A stretch of DNA of 64,000 bases. Source: Membranipora membranacea (taxonomy: Eukaryota; Bryozoa; Gymnolaemata; Cheilostomatida; Membraniporidae). Made by a program: the position numbers and the translations under genes. Of this stretch, positions 26,540 to 39,774 are shown in pieces. The stretch lies in the NCBI GenBank assembly GCA_914767715.1, contig OU612073.1, positions 12,650,001-12,714,000 on the forward strand, given 5' to 3'. Positions within the stretch are counted from its first letter, which is position 1, and the number at the start of each line of letters is the position of its first letter. The notes under the pieces are model-generated. The model was not told where the DNA came from. It did not search any database and saw nothing but the letters and a program-made list of their open reading frames with translations.

Positions 26540-28472
26540 TCAGGCTTCAGTGAGGTCATCATTAAAGTACAGATGTATGGCAGGCAGAAAAGTGTCGTCA
26601 TTCATAGAAAGTTTGTAAAATTCCTCGTCTTCATCCTCGATTCCATTCTCCTGAAAATAAAAATAGCCATGGTGTTGAAAAGTTGTAATTTAATTCATCA
26701 CAGTTGTCTTTCGTCACCAAATCTATGACTTATAATCTTGCCTACTACAACCAGGTTGCAGTGCTGATGGCGTTTCAAGATTTTATGAAAAGTGAAGTGC
26801 AACTCACATATATACAGTTCAGATTTGAAGTGAATGAACCAGCTGTCATCTAGTATTGGGATTTCTGGTATTGTCTCAAAGCCGCTCAACCCCTTATGAG
26901 TCAACCATTACATAATTGTCTCATCAGCTCCTACCTGTAACGATTGGTTGATGTCCAGATTCTTTCCATTGTACTTCCAGGTATAACTGGCCGCGTGAGA
27001 ATTATATACAAGATATCGCTGTAAGATCTCCATCATTGACTCCTCTGAGCAAACCTAGAACCATAGGATGAGAGTATGATTAGCCTGCCAACTTATATTT
27101 AAAAGTTCAATTAGGCAATATGGTGTGTCTCTCCCACAAAGCTTGTCTAAGTGGTAAAGATAGTTTGGAACAAGGTATCATTTTATTTGATCCATCTTGC
27201 ATTGCTTTAACGTTAAATTGTTGCTTCTTTGAGCAGCACAGTTACGCACTTATGTTGACAAACACACTTTGAATAATATCTCATATTGTGTTGACTAGTT
27301 GAACTATCATACCTCGATGACTTGGTCTTGAGAGGTGAGTGTGTTTATGACTTTGATAGTTCTTGTTTTCTGAGACAAATATCCGACCACATAAGTTTCA
27401 TCCTTCCACCAAGGCCTTCCAAAGTCATTAGCCCAGTCTGAGCTTGGACATGGAGGAGCTATATGGATAAATCTCCCGGAAGGTGTGTATGGTATTCTGC
27501 ATCCTGTGATTGGATCGATGTGTGCACGAATCTGAAATATGGAGACGTTTCATCAAAAACAAACAGAAACAGATTTGTACATATACCATAATCGTCTTTG
27601 TTGGTATAGGCTAATGGCTCTATACGACTCGTAAGATTTAAGATATTTCATCAAGTCATTCTCAGTTCTACTGTTTTCTAAGTGAAATGTTTTGCTATTT
27701 TTTGCTGGCTGCTGTTTCAAAGTCTAATGCATTAACTTGATTATCAGCTGGACTTACGTCTTTTGTTTTCTTGTCAAACCAGTGTGATATGTCTTTACCA
27801 GCTTCCTGGATAATTGGCTTCAACAATACATCACCTAAAAGGAGATAATGACATCATAGGATGTCATATTTTTGGGATTATTTAATATGTCATATAATGA
27901 GTTAATTGACCATAATTTGAGATGGAACATAAAAGCTTAGCACATGAGATAATTGCCCAGCAACTCAATTTGATCCAAAAAAATTGTATAGGTAAAGGTG
28001 TGACTAAGGATGCAACAGTTTTAACCCAAATAGAGTCAGGTGCAGAACATTAATCTTTAGGACATTATCTTTTATCAAATTTTGAGGGCAAGTCCTAATC
28101 AAATTCTTCAATCATTGCAAAATGCATAGGAGTTTTGTAGGAATATTACACAATCTAAAGGAATGCTGTCCCATGCTTATAAGGACTGCTGAGCTTAGCA
28201 AGCAAAGTATGCCTGTCTATGATATCAGGGCCAAAAATAACTTTTTGGCTGGATTGAACTACTAGTTACTAAGTTATCAACTAGGCAGCATGTGGAATTC
28301 AAGCCTCTAGTTTTGACAATCACCTACCTTTGTACTGCTCACAGAGTGGTGTGAGGTTGTAGACCTTCCCCAAGAAGGATACCCAAAGGTCCTCAATTGT
28401 ATTGTGGACTGACACCTCATTAGGGGTGTAGTATCTTTGGACAAACTTTCCTGGCAATTTGTAGCTAATCAT
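26540..28472 (-). CDS. CYB5D1: Cytochrome b5 domain-containing protein 1, complete
   Basis: Five coding exons on the - strand, 5' to 3': 28472-28328, 27834-27758, 27531-27313, 27054-26935, 26650-26540. All phases agree and the product is about 223 residues, near the vertebrate length. The cytochrome b5-like fold begins at the N-terminus ([31 protein letters not shown]). Family-specific blocks follow: [53 protein letters not shown], and the acidic C-terminus ending [13 protein letters not shown]5D1 proteins are linked to motile cilia and the radial spoke. The gene is head to head with NAA38, the same arrangement known from the human chromosome 17p13 locus. Confidence 0.94.
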
Positions 28473-28820
28473 TTTGAAAAAAAGTTAGACTGATATGATG
28501 TTGCCCAGCAACCAGCAGTACTGCAGCGAAGTGTAGTGTATAAACAACATCTTCATGAAAATAATTCTAATTCTAAAGCATGAAAATATAATTTTGTTTG
28601 TATCACAAAATTATTCATCATTTCTCCCAAAAAATACTTTAATTTTTTTCTTTAGAGTTGACCATGAAACAATTTTTTTTTGCAAAAGTAGAAAATAGAG
28701 TACTTGAGAAGAAACAGTGTTTGTAGTGGACATTTTTATTTTCTCTTAGAGTGAAGATTTTAACAAGAGACCCACTGAGAGATTGATTTCTATTTCATGC
28801 TCAGTTTCTCCAGGATTGTC
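28473..28820. promoter_or_regulatory. Divergent promoter between CYB5D1 and NAA38
   Basis: 348 bases separate the two start codons. Both transcripts must start here, so this is a bidirectional promoter by position. No specific factor site is asserted. Confidence 0.6.
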
Positions 28821-31559
28821 ATGGATTCAAGAGGAAAGCTGAAGCAATGGCTAAACAGATCAGTGCGTGTGAAAATTTCTGATGGAAGAATCCTTATAGG
28901 TAGTATGCACTGTCAGATTATTATTCAAACTCATTGATGATGATTGCAGAGCAGTAGCAGTGCTTTAATTAGTTTCACTTTTTCAGTTCACACTCTTCTC
29001 TACTACTTACTGGGCTACTACAGTCAACTCCATGACTAGCAAATATTAATGTTGTTGAGATAGTTAAGCTTCTCAGCAGCAACTTCCACTCACTCTAATC
29101 AAGGAGTACCCCTTGCTCTAATCAGTCAATCAATGCATAGAATGAGGTAAACAATGTTCTGACTCAGTCATTTATTTATTTACCACAAACAAAATTATCA
29201 TACTACATAGATGATATTCAATATAAATAAGAGCAAGCAATGCTGGATCAATGAACTCCCTCTTCATTGTCTGGATTAACTCCATATGCTCTAGTCTTGG
29301 TTGTAGTGTATTCAACTTACATGAGATATGCTGAGGTGTCCAGTATTGGTGCAACTTCTTTGTCTTCTATCATTCTCTTCTCCCCCCTAAGACCGCGTGA
29401 TTATTAATGCCTCTTTCCTGCGCATTCCCGGATGTAGCCTGAGTTCTTATGCAGCACTCTTATCTGTGTTTCCCTATTTACTACCTGCTGTCTATTATAC
29501 CTTGCACTACATCCTCCTCTCTTTCTATATTGTTATTGATAGTCCTCGTTGTGGGTAATATATTTGATACCGAAGTCCTGGTAGTAGAAATCTATATAGT
29601 GTATAAGTGTTTCTGTCTAATATCCCTTTAGGGCCTCCCTTTGACCACTCTTTTCTCCTTTCTCATTTCTCACCTTCTCGCACACCATCTGTAATCATGA
29701 CCCCCGTAGCGTCCACATGTCCACCGGCCCCGGCCTCTGCTCCCTCCACGATCTCTGAATCCTGAACTAAAATTACTTGCTACAACCCTGTCTATACCGG
29801 CTTGCTCTTTATCAACTGTGGAGTTCTCCTGACTAACTTCAACTAGGTCAACTTCTGAAACGGGCTTAGATTCTCCTGACTTGATAATTTTGGCTGCAGC
29901 CTGGGCTGATTCATATCTACAAACCCCAAACCCCTAACTCCTTTTTCAACAGCAGCTCACCTCTCATCTTATCTACATGCATTCCTTTGATAACAATGAG
30001 GGTGTTCATCTCTTCTTCCGATCCGCCCCATCTGCATGTACTGCCACTCCTTTCTACCCTTTCTATATACTTGTCTAATCTCTCATCTCTCCTCTGCTCC
30101 ATACGCAAGAACCTATGTTTGGTCGCGACTATGTTTTCTCTGCTTGCAAAATGGTTGTCAAACGCCGATTTCAGTTGCTCATATTGCATGGCATCCACAT
30201 CACCATCCCATGTCTCAAAAATGTTCATACCGTATTCCTCCAGGCTATCTAACAGTAATGCCGCTTTTCTCTGCTCTATTTCAGACTTCTCTACTTGACT
30301 ATCTTCTGCCTTTCTCCTGGACCTAACTCCATCACTGTCCTTGTATCTCAACCCTGCACCAATCACAGCTATTTCAAAACGTCTGATAAACTTCCTCCGA
30401 CATTCCAACTCAGCACCATTCTCCATGCTAAACTCTGGAGTCTTAAATCACTCCTTCCAAATTTATTGTCCATGTTCGTAACGTGATCAATGTCGGTTAT
30501 TGATTCAAAGACCTCACTATTCCTCTCTCTCAAATATGGCCTCCCCTGCCACTTCTTAGATCAAAACCTTCACTAATACTCTCTAGTTTACTTCTGGCAC
30601 CATGTAGTGTATTCAACTTACATGAGATATGCTGAGGTGTCCAGTATTGGTGCAACTTCTTTGTCTTCTATCATTCTCTTCTCCTCCCTAAAACTGCGTG
30701 ATTATTAATGCCTCTTTCCTGCGCATTCCCGAATGTAGCCTGAGTTGTCAGCACTCTTATCTGTTTTTCCCTATTTACTACCTGCAGTCTATAATACCTT
30801 GCACTACATTGGTAATAGAAGGTAGCATTTTAGCTGTAATGAGATCTATCTGACTCTTTGCTCCAGCAGTAACTAATCATATCAAGTAGCATACTAAGTA
30901 ACGGCCTTGGAAAAAGATGGTATATGCTATGGTACATATTCTCTGATTAGTCCTACTTGTTTGTCATCTGGTTTTCACCATGATCCAATTGAAGGGTCAT
31001 ATTACCGCATCAATGATTGATTGATAATTTTTAATCATTTTTAGGTACATTCTCTTGTACAGATAGAGATGCTAATGTTATCCTGGGACAATGTGAAGAG
31101 TATCTCCCACCAGGTAATGTTCAGCATCTACCTATCAAAGTATCACTAATATTATCCTCCTCAATATGTATATAGTTTTATGGTTGCAAATTTCAAATAA
31201 GTGTTTTGTGGTATTCATTTCGCCATTGTGCTTATTCACTTCATGCAAAAAAGCAGCGTAAATGTAGGTCCATGTCCGACAAATTGCATGAGCATGAAAT
31301 TTGTAAACAATATGGTTCTATTATAGGGCCTATGGCTGTGCTGTTGATGCATGTAAGAACAAGTAATTGAACGCCTGTATCTTGTATGGTTTGTTGTCAC
31401 AGTGATAATGAAGTATTTGGTTTAAAGCGTGACTCTGTGGGTTATATGTATATTGTAGGATTTCCCCAGGAACCTAGAACACTGGGGTTAGCTATGGTAC
31501 CCGGACATCATATCCTAAAGATGGAAGTCATGGAACACAAAGATGAGGAAATACTTTAG
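28821..31559 (+). CDS. NAA38: NatC N-alpha-acetyltransferase auxiliary subunit (Sm-like), complete
   Basis: Three coding exons: 28821-28899, 31045-31113, 31459-31559, with matching phases, encode about 82 residues. The protein is a small Sm-like fold: KLKQWLNRSVRVKISDGRIL corresponds to the Sm1 strand region, GTFSCTDRDANVILGQCEEY to the central strands, and RTLGLAMVPGHHILKMEV to Sm2. NAA38 (LSMD1/MAK31) is the auxiliary subunit of the NatC complex (NAA30/NAA35/NAA38), which acetylates Met-Leu, Met-Ile, Met-Phe and similar N-termini in the cytosol. At 82 residues it lacks the N-terminal extension of some vertebrate forms. Intron 1 is about 2.1 kb because of an LTR retrotransposon insertion. 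AATAAA at 32041 is a possible poly(A) signal. Confidence 0.9.
29302..29511 (-). repeat. 3' LTR (element orientation)
   Basis: 210-base long terminal repeat with TG...CA ends and short terminal inverted repeats TGTAGTG/CACTACA. It differs from its partner at 30603-30808 by a few substitutions and small indels, which indicates a fairly recent insertion. Confidence 0.9.
29670..30426 (-). pseudogene. Retrotransposon gag, probably broken near its C-terminus
   Basis: The reading frame from 30426 to 29917 encodes 169 residues with the retrotransposon gag (capsid-like) pattern, including a YEQLKSAFDNHF-type segment and a basic, Arg-rich helix region. Near 29937 this frame stops, while an adjacent frame continues to 29670 with a plausible gag tail: an EVCR-like segment, then an Arg/Gly-rich stretch and a degenerate zinc-knuckle-like Cys/His cluster. 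A frameshift in this copy, or programmed frameshifting, would explain the switch. No pol follows. Confidence 0.7.
30603..30808 (-). repeat. 5' LTR (element orientation)
   Basis: 206-base partner of the repeat at 29302-29511. On the - strand it is followed directly, with no gap, by the primer-binding site TGGTGCCAGAAGT ending at 30602. Confidence 0.9.
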
Positions 31560-33200
31560 AATCAATGTGGTGTTATTGAGAGAGGCAGTGAATGTGCAGG
31601 CCGTCGGGTTTGTAAAGTGAAAAATATCTGGACTGCTAATGGGATGGGACGCCTACTATGTGAGGCCATGAACTGAATGATTCGAAAACTGTAATTATGG
31701 TCCTACAAACTTAGATTGAAGTTTGAATTTTACCAGAGAGCACTCGGCTTTCAGCCCATTAGTTCCCTGATGAGTTGGTTGTTGATTGGTGTGTAAATGG
31801 CTTTGTTAGAGATGTATGTTGTATTACTACTGATGTTATTACAAACTTGAACTCTGCAAACACTTACATGTATATGGTAATGTCTTTGGGTGATAAATTT
31901 TTGTGGCCAATCTGTATCTTGTCGCAATCATGGATAAACACAGTCTGTTCAATAATTTAATTGAAATAGCTTGAAGCATACGCTCCTAACGATAGAAGAT
32001 ATAATATTTGCTCAAAAGATTAAAAAAGATGGCCAACTGAAATAAAGGCATATAGTTTGTGCAGTATGAGTATGGCAGATTACCAAAATATCTATCTAGT
32101 TCTGGAACCGAGTAAGAAGTTTATCTCTGAAAAAACCGTCCTGTGTGGGAGGAACAGGCCGCACCGTACTGCAGCATGAATACTACAATAAACTGGTTTA
32201 TATCCACCAGGGAGCAGGGAGGGTGAGACATGCCAAAGCCCCAAGCTTCCCTGCAGAACGTGCATATAAAAACTCCCTGGTTTAACCTAACAATTGCGAG
32301 TTGTCCTCTCACATTTAAAATGGGCACAACTCCTTGTTTTGTTATAACCGGAAGTATGGTAGCCATGTTTCTGACCTAAATTATTGGGAGGCGAAAGAAA
32401 AAACAGAATTCAATTTGTTTTGTTGTACCAGAAAATCCATGAAAATTAGCTAGTACAATTGCAAACCTAGATAGGGGTTGGAGAGAAAAACCAAGGTTAG
32501 TACTAATATACCTTACCCGAATGCCTTTTTACATAATGACCCATGCCCACTCTTGGTATGAAATTTGGATATTTCCAATTGTCAAAATCTTAAAAAACAA
32601 TTTTAATTTGTCAGTTGAGCCCCTTGGCCTTGTAAGTGAAGATGATAATTATCACTTTATGAAAATATGACCCTAATCTACAGTGTAATTCTAGTTCTGC
32701 TACCAAGGAGTTCTCCTCCCTGCTGCTTATATCAAACAAGCGGAAGGCCACCAGCCTACTCCAAACCTTGGTCCATGGCAAGCAATGCTTAACTCAACTG
32801 CTGAAAGTGAATGCCATTACCAGTCCAAAAAGTCAGTGGCCATGTGCCAGTCAAACATTGCCAGAGACCCAGGATTTGGAGCAGCCATCTGAATCATGTG
32901 TGGTTGACAGTGTTCCCAGTCAATAGAGTAGGAGTCAAGTGGCAAAATACAACAATGGACATCACTCATATGGATAAGCAACAACAGAATAGACACTAAT
33001 AGCCTACTAACACACACTCACCGCTTCACCACCCCTACGTTGACTACTTGCTTACATATTATGTGATATCTAATTAGGGAATTGCTTGAAAGGACAATGC
33101 GCTTGCTTATCGCCACATTATGTCGGTAGTGGTAGCAGAATTTCAAGAAGGGCTTGTGATTTGAGTCATTTGCTGCTTGAAATCAGCCTCTACTGTTTAA
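31560..33200. other. Intergenic DNA between NAA38 and CDC42
   Basis: No coding exon was recognised. It includes the NAA38 3' UTR, a candidate AATAAA at 32041, and a short inverted pair CCAGGGAG/CTCCCTGG at 32207-32280. The piggyBac-type MITE follows. Confidence 0.4.
32207..32280. repeat. CAGGGAG/CTCCCTG inverted pair
   Basis: CCAGGGAG (32207-32214) and CTCCCTGG (32273-32280) form a short inverted repeat. The same core pair occurs at 15191-15223, 21442-21464 and 34791-34818, suggesting a small dispersed hairpin family. Confidence 0.45.
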
Positions 33201-33585
33201 TTAAAGGGCAACCAAGGTTTCAAACAACTTCTCATTGATGGCCATTGATTAATAGCAGATTGCACCTTCTGCATGGGGAAAAAGACAAAATATAATTCAG
33301 ATGATTATTCAGCCAGAATTCTTGTGAAACATTTCTTCCATCAGGTACTCAAACTTAGCTAAAAGAGAATACCACATAGCAGTTTCCTGTTCCTGTTATT
33401 ATTTAGCCTGTGCTCTATAATTATTACAGCAAAGCCTTGGAACCTCCCCTAAACTGAAGTGTTACCCAGCTTAGAGTCAGCAACTACTTTGAGTTTTGCA
33501 TCGCGTAATGCACAAAGCTGATGCTGCCCAGCACATTATTTGCTACCCATTAATGCATTGCTGCGAAACCTTGGTTGCCCTTTAA
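33201..33585. mobile_element. piggyBac-type MITE with TTAA target duplication
   Basis: The element 33205-33581 (377 bases) has 17-base perfect terminal inverted repeats starting AGGGCAACCAAGGTTTC and is flanked by TTAA on both sides (33201-33204, 33582-33585). TTAA duplication is typical of piggyBac-class transposases. There is no coding capacity, so it is non-autonomous. It sits about 200 bases upstream of the CDC42 start codon. Confidence 0.75.
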
Positions 33586-33785
33586 ATAATACTGTGGATG
33601 TACTCTAACTTCGACACTGAAAGCAAAGTACCCAGACCAGATATCTTTTTGGTCTGATATACTCAAATTGTAAATCAGTGATATTGTACTGTCCAATAAG
33701 TTTTAATGCTATTTTGTAGATTAAATCGAATCTGAGCTTCTTGGGGTGAAGTCATATCTAACACAAGGAACAGCACACAGGGACT

Positions 33786-35678
<1,893 letters not shown>

Positions 35679-37078
35679 ATCACAAACACACACTGATATC
35701 AATCAATGTTGTATCATCTAACTCGATGATGATAAACTATCAAACCAGGCTATAACGATATTAGGGTAGCGACTGAGTTCCGACAGTTTTATAGAGTGCT
35801 TTATATGTGTAGAGTGCAAGCTTAGGCCAGATAATCTGATTTTTGAAGGTTGCCAAGTTGGCCCATCACCAAAGGAGATGCCCTAGAATATTAATTTAAT
35901 TGTCACGACAGTGCTGATTAGCCTTCAGTTTCAAATTTTTTTGAACGTTTAGGCAGTTGGAGTTTGCCCGTTCATTTTTCTCTTGTTTACAAGATGTTAA
36001 GCCTTTTTCAAAGTTTTCTGTTCTCTTTTTATGATATTATTTTTGATCTGTTCCTGCCTAAACAGCATAAAAACGTACACTCAGGCAAGCTTTGAAATCG
36101 GAAACGCCCCCTTATTAGATATATGCAGTAAGTTAGGGGATAACCACTATATTATAACCTACAACTAGTGTCCCTCTCAGTTTTATTAATTTTTCTTCAC
36201 TATTGTCTTAATGATGACTTTTCTGAGTGGATCGATATTATAATGAGGGGTATGTAGGATTACTTCATTATTGTGTAGGTCTCCTATTACATATGATTCA
36301 TGGGTCCAAACCATTGGTCAATTGCTTGACAAAGGACCTAGTTGATCAATTGAGTTATATGGTATGACTATAAAATAATAACTAGTGTGAAATACCATTA
36401 TATCATTGAGTAATAAGCTGTTCATCTGCTAGAAATAAGATATAGGAGACACGATCTCATGTTGTTTCCTCTAATGAAACAATGATCCTTGAATTGCCTT
36501 GCTGCAGTGATTTTGAAGTAGGAGTTTGCTGTCAAGCACACAACATCCGCCAATAACTAGGCATATTGGCCCATATTGGGACAAAAGCTTAATGGCCAAA
36601 GTAGATTCAATATTGGGTTTTGTAATTCAATATAACCGCATTGTCTGTTACCCGACAGGGTGGGAATATCCCTCCCTGCTCCTCACTTGGCTGGGACCCA
36701 AATCAGGTCCCAAACTCCCTGATTACAGTAGGCACAAGCTCTGTGGTTCAATAGGGCTGGCTATTAACAGGTTACACTCTCCTCAAATAGCTTAATTTAA
36801 TTAATTTAAGTCTAGTTTCAACACTGAAATTGAACTTAGTTTTTGGCTATCCCAGAGGTGGTCAAATCTGTAATATTCGCAACCTCACAGATAATAACTT
36901 TGAAATGAAAAATAACAATCGTGATACCGTATGAAAATAAATTATTTTTTTTATGTTTGTGCTCGATTTTGATGTACATCAGCGGAACGCATGTTCGGGT
37001 GCTGCTTTCCCTTAACAATAAAGCCTTCAGCAGTATTATTTTGTTTGAGCAGAAGGCATTGACGCTCATTTGTTAATT
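35679..37078. other. CDC42 3' flank
   Basis: Presumed 3' UTR and downstream DNA of CDC42, largely conserved in the second copy of the duplication. No further coding exon was recognised. Confidence 0.4.
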
Positions 37079-37377
37079 ACCCTATACATTGAATTCCATA
37101 TCTGGAATAGCATCATTAGCTTTCTTTTGCCAAACAAAGGGCTCGCAAAAAAGCCAGTCCCTAGTAGCATTCTAGGAAAGCCCAAATCATCGACTTTATA
37201 TAGGCATATTATTATTGTTTACAGCTTTGTAAACAACTCAATATCCCAGACTATATTTTCATGCTAGTAGGGACAGCCAATCTATTGCAGAGGAGTCCCA
37301 GTGTTGAGTGTTCTAACTGTATGATGGTATGATACTATTTCCATTCTATGAGAAGAATTTAGTTCAGTGACCCTATA
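37079..37377. mobile_element. hAT-like MITE with 8-bp target duplication, absent from copy B
   Basis: The 283-base segment 37087-37369 is flanked by ACCCTATA on both sides (37079-37086, 37370-37377). Its ends are imperfect inverted repeats (CATTGAATT... and the complement of ...AGTTCAGTG). The duplicate copy has the uninterrupted site TCCCTATA at 61309-61316, so the insertion is resolved by an empty-site comparison. An 8-bp duplication fits hAT-class elements. Confidence 0.6.
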
Positions 37378-39069
37378 TTACTGGGATAAATGAGAAAGCC
37401 AACTATTTGTATGGCCACGGCACAGCCTAGCGATGGGTTTTAACAACTCAGGATTGAGTTGAGGATAAAAGTCTCATTTTAACAGCAATGTAGTTTTGTG
37501 ATGAGTAATAAAGTAAATTCTATAAAATATTTCAAATTTTGAAACAAAGTATTTCAATTTAATTGTTTCTTCAAAGTGTTGCTTATATTTAATTATATAA
37601 ATGATGAATCCCACCTTGAGAAAATTCAATAAGAAGAGATCAAGAGTTTGTACAAGTAGAAGCATGATGGAAAGATATAAAGGAAAAGCTATAATAAATT
37701 ATGAATCAGATAAATTTATTAATTATTATGTAAATAATGATTGGTGGTGGCAATAATAACCGAGGTATGGAAACCTATTGAAGCATTCAAGCGTATAACT
37801 AATTAAATGGATTAAATAAATATGATGAAAAGTTATAACTAATAACACTAAAATAATGACTATATCAAGTACTGGCATTGTGCACCAATGTATTAGATAG
37901 GTCAACGGGTGTTGTTGAAATGTCTCTTTTAGGTTCAGGTCAGCTAGCGTAAACTGGAAGGATAAGTAACAACCAAGTTTGAGCAGCTGCCCTGGGCCTG
38001 AAGAATCTTTGGACTCACCAAAGCAAGAACCCTGGCCCCCATCTCTGAAATGGTATAATTTAGGGTTTGTTATTCAGCGCAGCTAGCCTACATACACACA
38101 CAAACACATGCGACCACACACACACTTATACATAAATAACCTAGTAGTAAATAATAGTTGATAAGTAAGAACGAATGAAATGAAGGAGTTAAAGGCAGAG
38201 GAGTGAGTGAGAGAGAGAATGGATATGTAAATAAAAAATAACAAGAAGTTTTTTTATTCCTTTCTCAGAGAATTTTTTTTAAATGGCTACCCTTTCCTAA
38301 TGCTAACCGTCATAGCTAATGTTTCCGGTTGAATACACTATAGATTATTGGTTTGTAAAAAATTGTGTAGCTTTCACAGGCGCAGAGTCGGTGTAGTGTT
38401 ATTTCAACAGGAGTAGATGAAGGCAAAGGAGTGAAAATAAGAAAAAGATTAAATAAAAGACACCCAAAAATAGTTTAATTCTCTTCCTACATTGAAAAAA
38501 TTTTAATTTAGCTGGCTAGTGCTAATTGTTGACTGTCGGTTTGTGCATACTGATGTCGCTATCAGTGTTGTGAAAGTCGATAAGTGAAATGCCGGCGATG
38601 TGATGTTGGCGGATTACGATACATGCCGGTTGTCTTATTACGATGCATCGATAAAATGTTGTTTGTAAGTTGAACCAGCGATGGTTATGAATTGCATGAT
38701 TTTATGTCCGTTGAAATGATGAAATTGTAGGCCTGTAGGTTTTTTTAATAATAGATGAAACAGTAGAAATGCTAGTAGATTCAATACCCTGCCATGAAGA
38801 TGTCTGGTGGTTATTTTTCTTGACAGTTAAAAGGTTTGCGTTTGTAAACATTATCAGATTTCAAGCAATATCAAGTCAGCTTATCAAAAACTTGTGGAAA
38901 TATTTATTCATGGCACAGGAGTCAACAAGGACTCAATGAGAACATACACATGATACACAACATAAACAACAACATGCCAAGAAACACACAACATTGAATG
39001 CAACAATAGCAGCAAGGACATAATGAAACTAAATGATTATGCGTTCTAAGTAATGGCATTGTTACACTC
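37378..39069. other. Non-coding part of duplication copy A
   Basis: AT-rich DNA with an AC-rich microsatellite near 38091-38128 and an unusually well preserved block around 37930-38090. No exon with supported splice sites was seen. The whole stretch has a counterpart in copy B. Confidence 0.4.
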
Positions 39070-39543
39070 AATACAAGCATTGCAGCGTTACTTTAAAGAT
39101 TTATCATTTACTCAAGATGATTGCTCACTAGGTTGGGTTGCTCAAAAGGTTGCTCTACACCATTTGCAAAGTTCAAGTTTAAAAAAATCTCAATACAAGC
39201 ATTGCATTTTTACTTCCATAATTTTCATTAACTCAACTCAACTCAAGATGATTGATCAAAAGCTTGCCTATACCGTTGCCCAGACGGTTCGACTTTTGTA
39301 CATGGTTCAAGGGTAGCCTACATTTTCAGCTGTGCACGCTGTTCACAATGTTCAAGTTTACAAACACAGTCAATACAAGCATTGCATTTTTACTTTCATA
39401 ATTTTCATTTATTCAAGATGATTGCTTAAAAGGTTGCCTACACCGTTGCCTACACGGTTCAACCATTGTACATGGTTCAAGAGTAGTCTACTTTTTCAGC
39501 TATGCACGCTGTTCACAAAGTTCAAGATAACATACACAAATCA
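39070..39543 (+). repeat. Degenerate tandem repeat, about 120-180-bp units
   Basis: Three units begin AATACAAGCATTGCA at about 39071, 39191 and 39372 and continue with TTTACTT...CAAGATGATTG and GTTGCCTACACCGTTGCC-type blocks. A lone further copy lies at about 40967-41040. The array is also present in copy B (about 63085-63550). Confidence 0.7.
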
Positions 39544-39774
39544 ATCAATATAAGGTATGATTACCCATATCCTGATGATGCCGTTCACTTCAGCTGGCCC
39601 TGTAGTGTACTAGAAGATGATGGTGAGCCCTGCGATCCAAGCGTTGCGATGCTGCTACCCAGAGTGTGTCCCGATCCAGACGAGCCGTCAGCTCCTGACT
39701 ACGCTGAGAGAAGAAGTCAAGATGCCACCCAAACTGAGTGCTCGAAGGATCTGCGTTTCCACTGGCGATAGCTA

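Larger units (their letters stand above)
29302..30808 (-). mobile_element. Non-autonomous, gag-only LTR retrotransposon in NAA38 intron 1
   Basis: The element is 1507 bases long, antisense to NAA38. Its direct terminal repeats (29302-29511, 210 bases; 30603-30808, 206 bases) begin TGTAGTG and end CACTACA and are nearly identical. A 5-bp target duplication, TTGGT, flanks it (29297-29301 and 30809-30813). Read on the - strand, TGGTGCCAGAAGT abuts the 5' LTR as a tRNA primer-binding site. A purine tract ending AGAAAGAGAGGAGGA abuts the 3' LTR. The interior encodes only gag; no protease, reverse transcriptase, RNase H or integrase is present, so it needs an autonomous relative. Ty3/gypsy-type ancestry is inferred from the gag pattern. 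Confidence 0.9.

Noticed and set aside
38091-38128. CRISPR-like or regularly spaced repeats in the AC-rich tract
   Set aside because: It is an ordinary AC-rich microsatellite in an animal genome, with no repeat-spacer structure.
39502-39771. 89-residue acidic open frame on the + strand
   Set aside because: The corresponding copy B frame has amino-acid changes but no sign of constraint, there is no homologue I recognise, and no supported splice sites.
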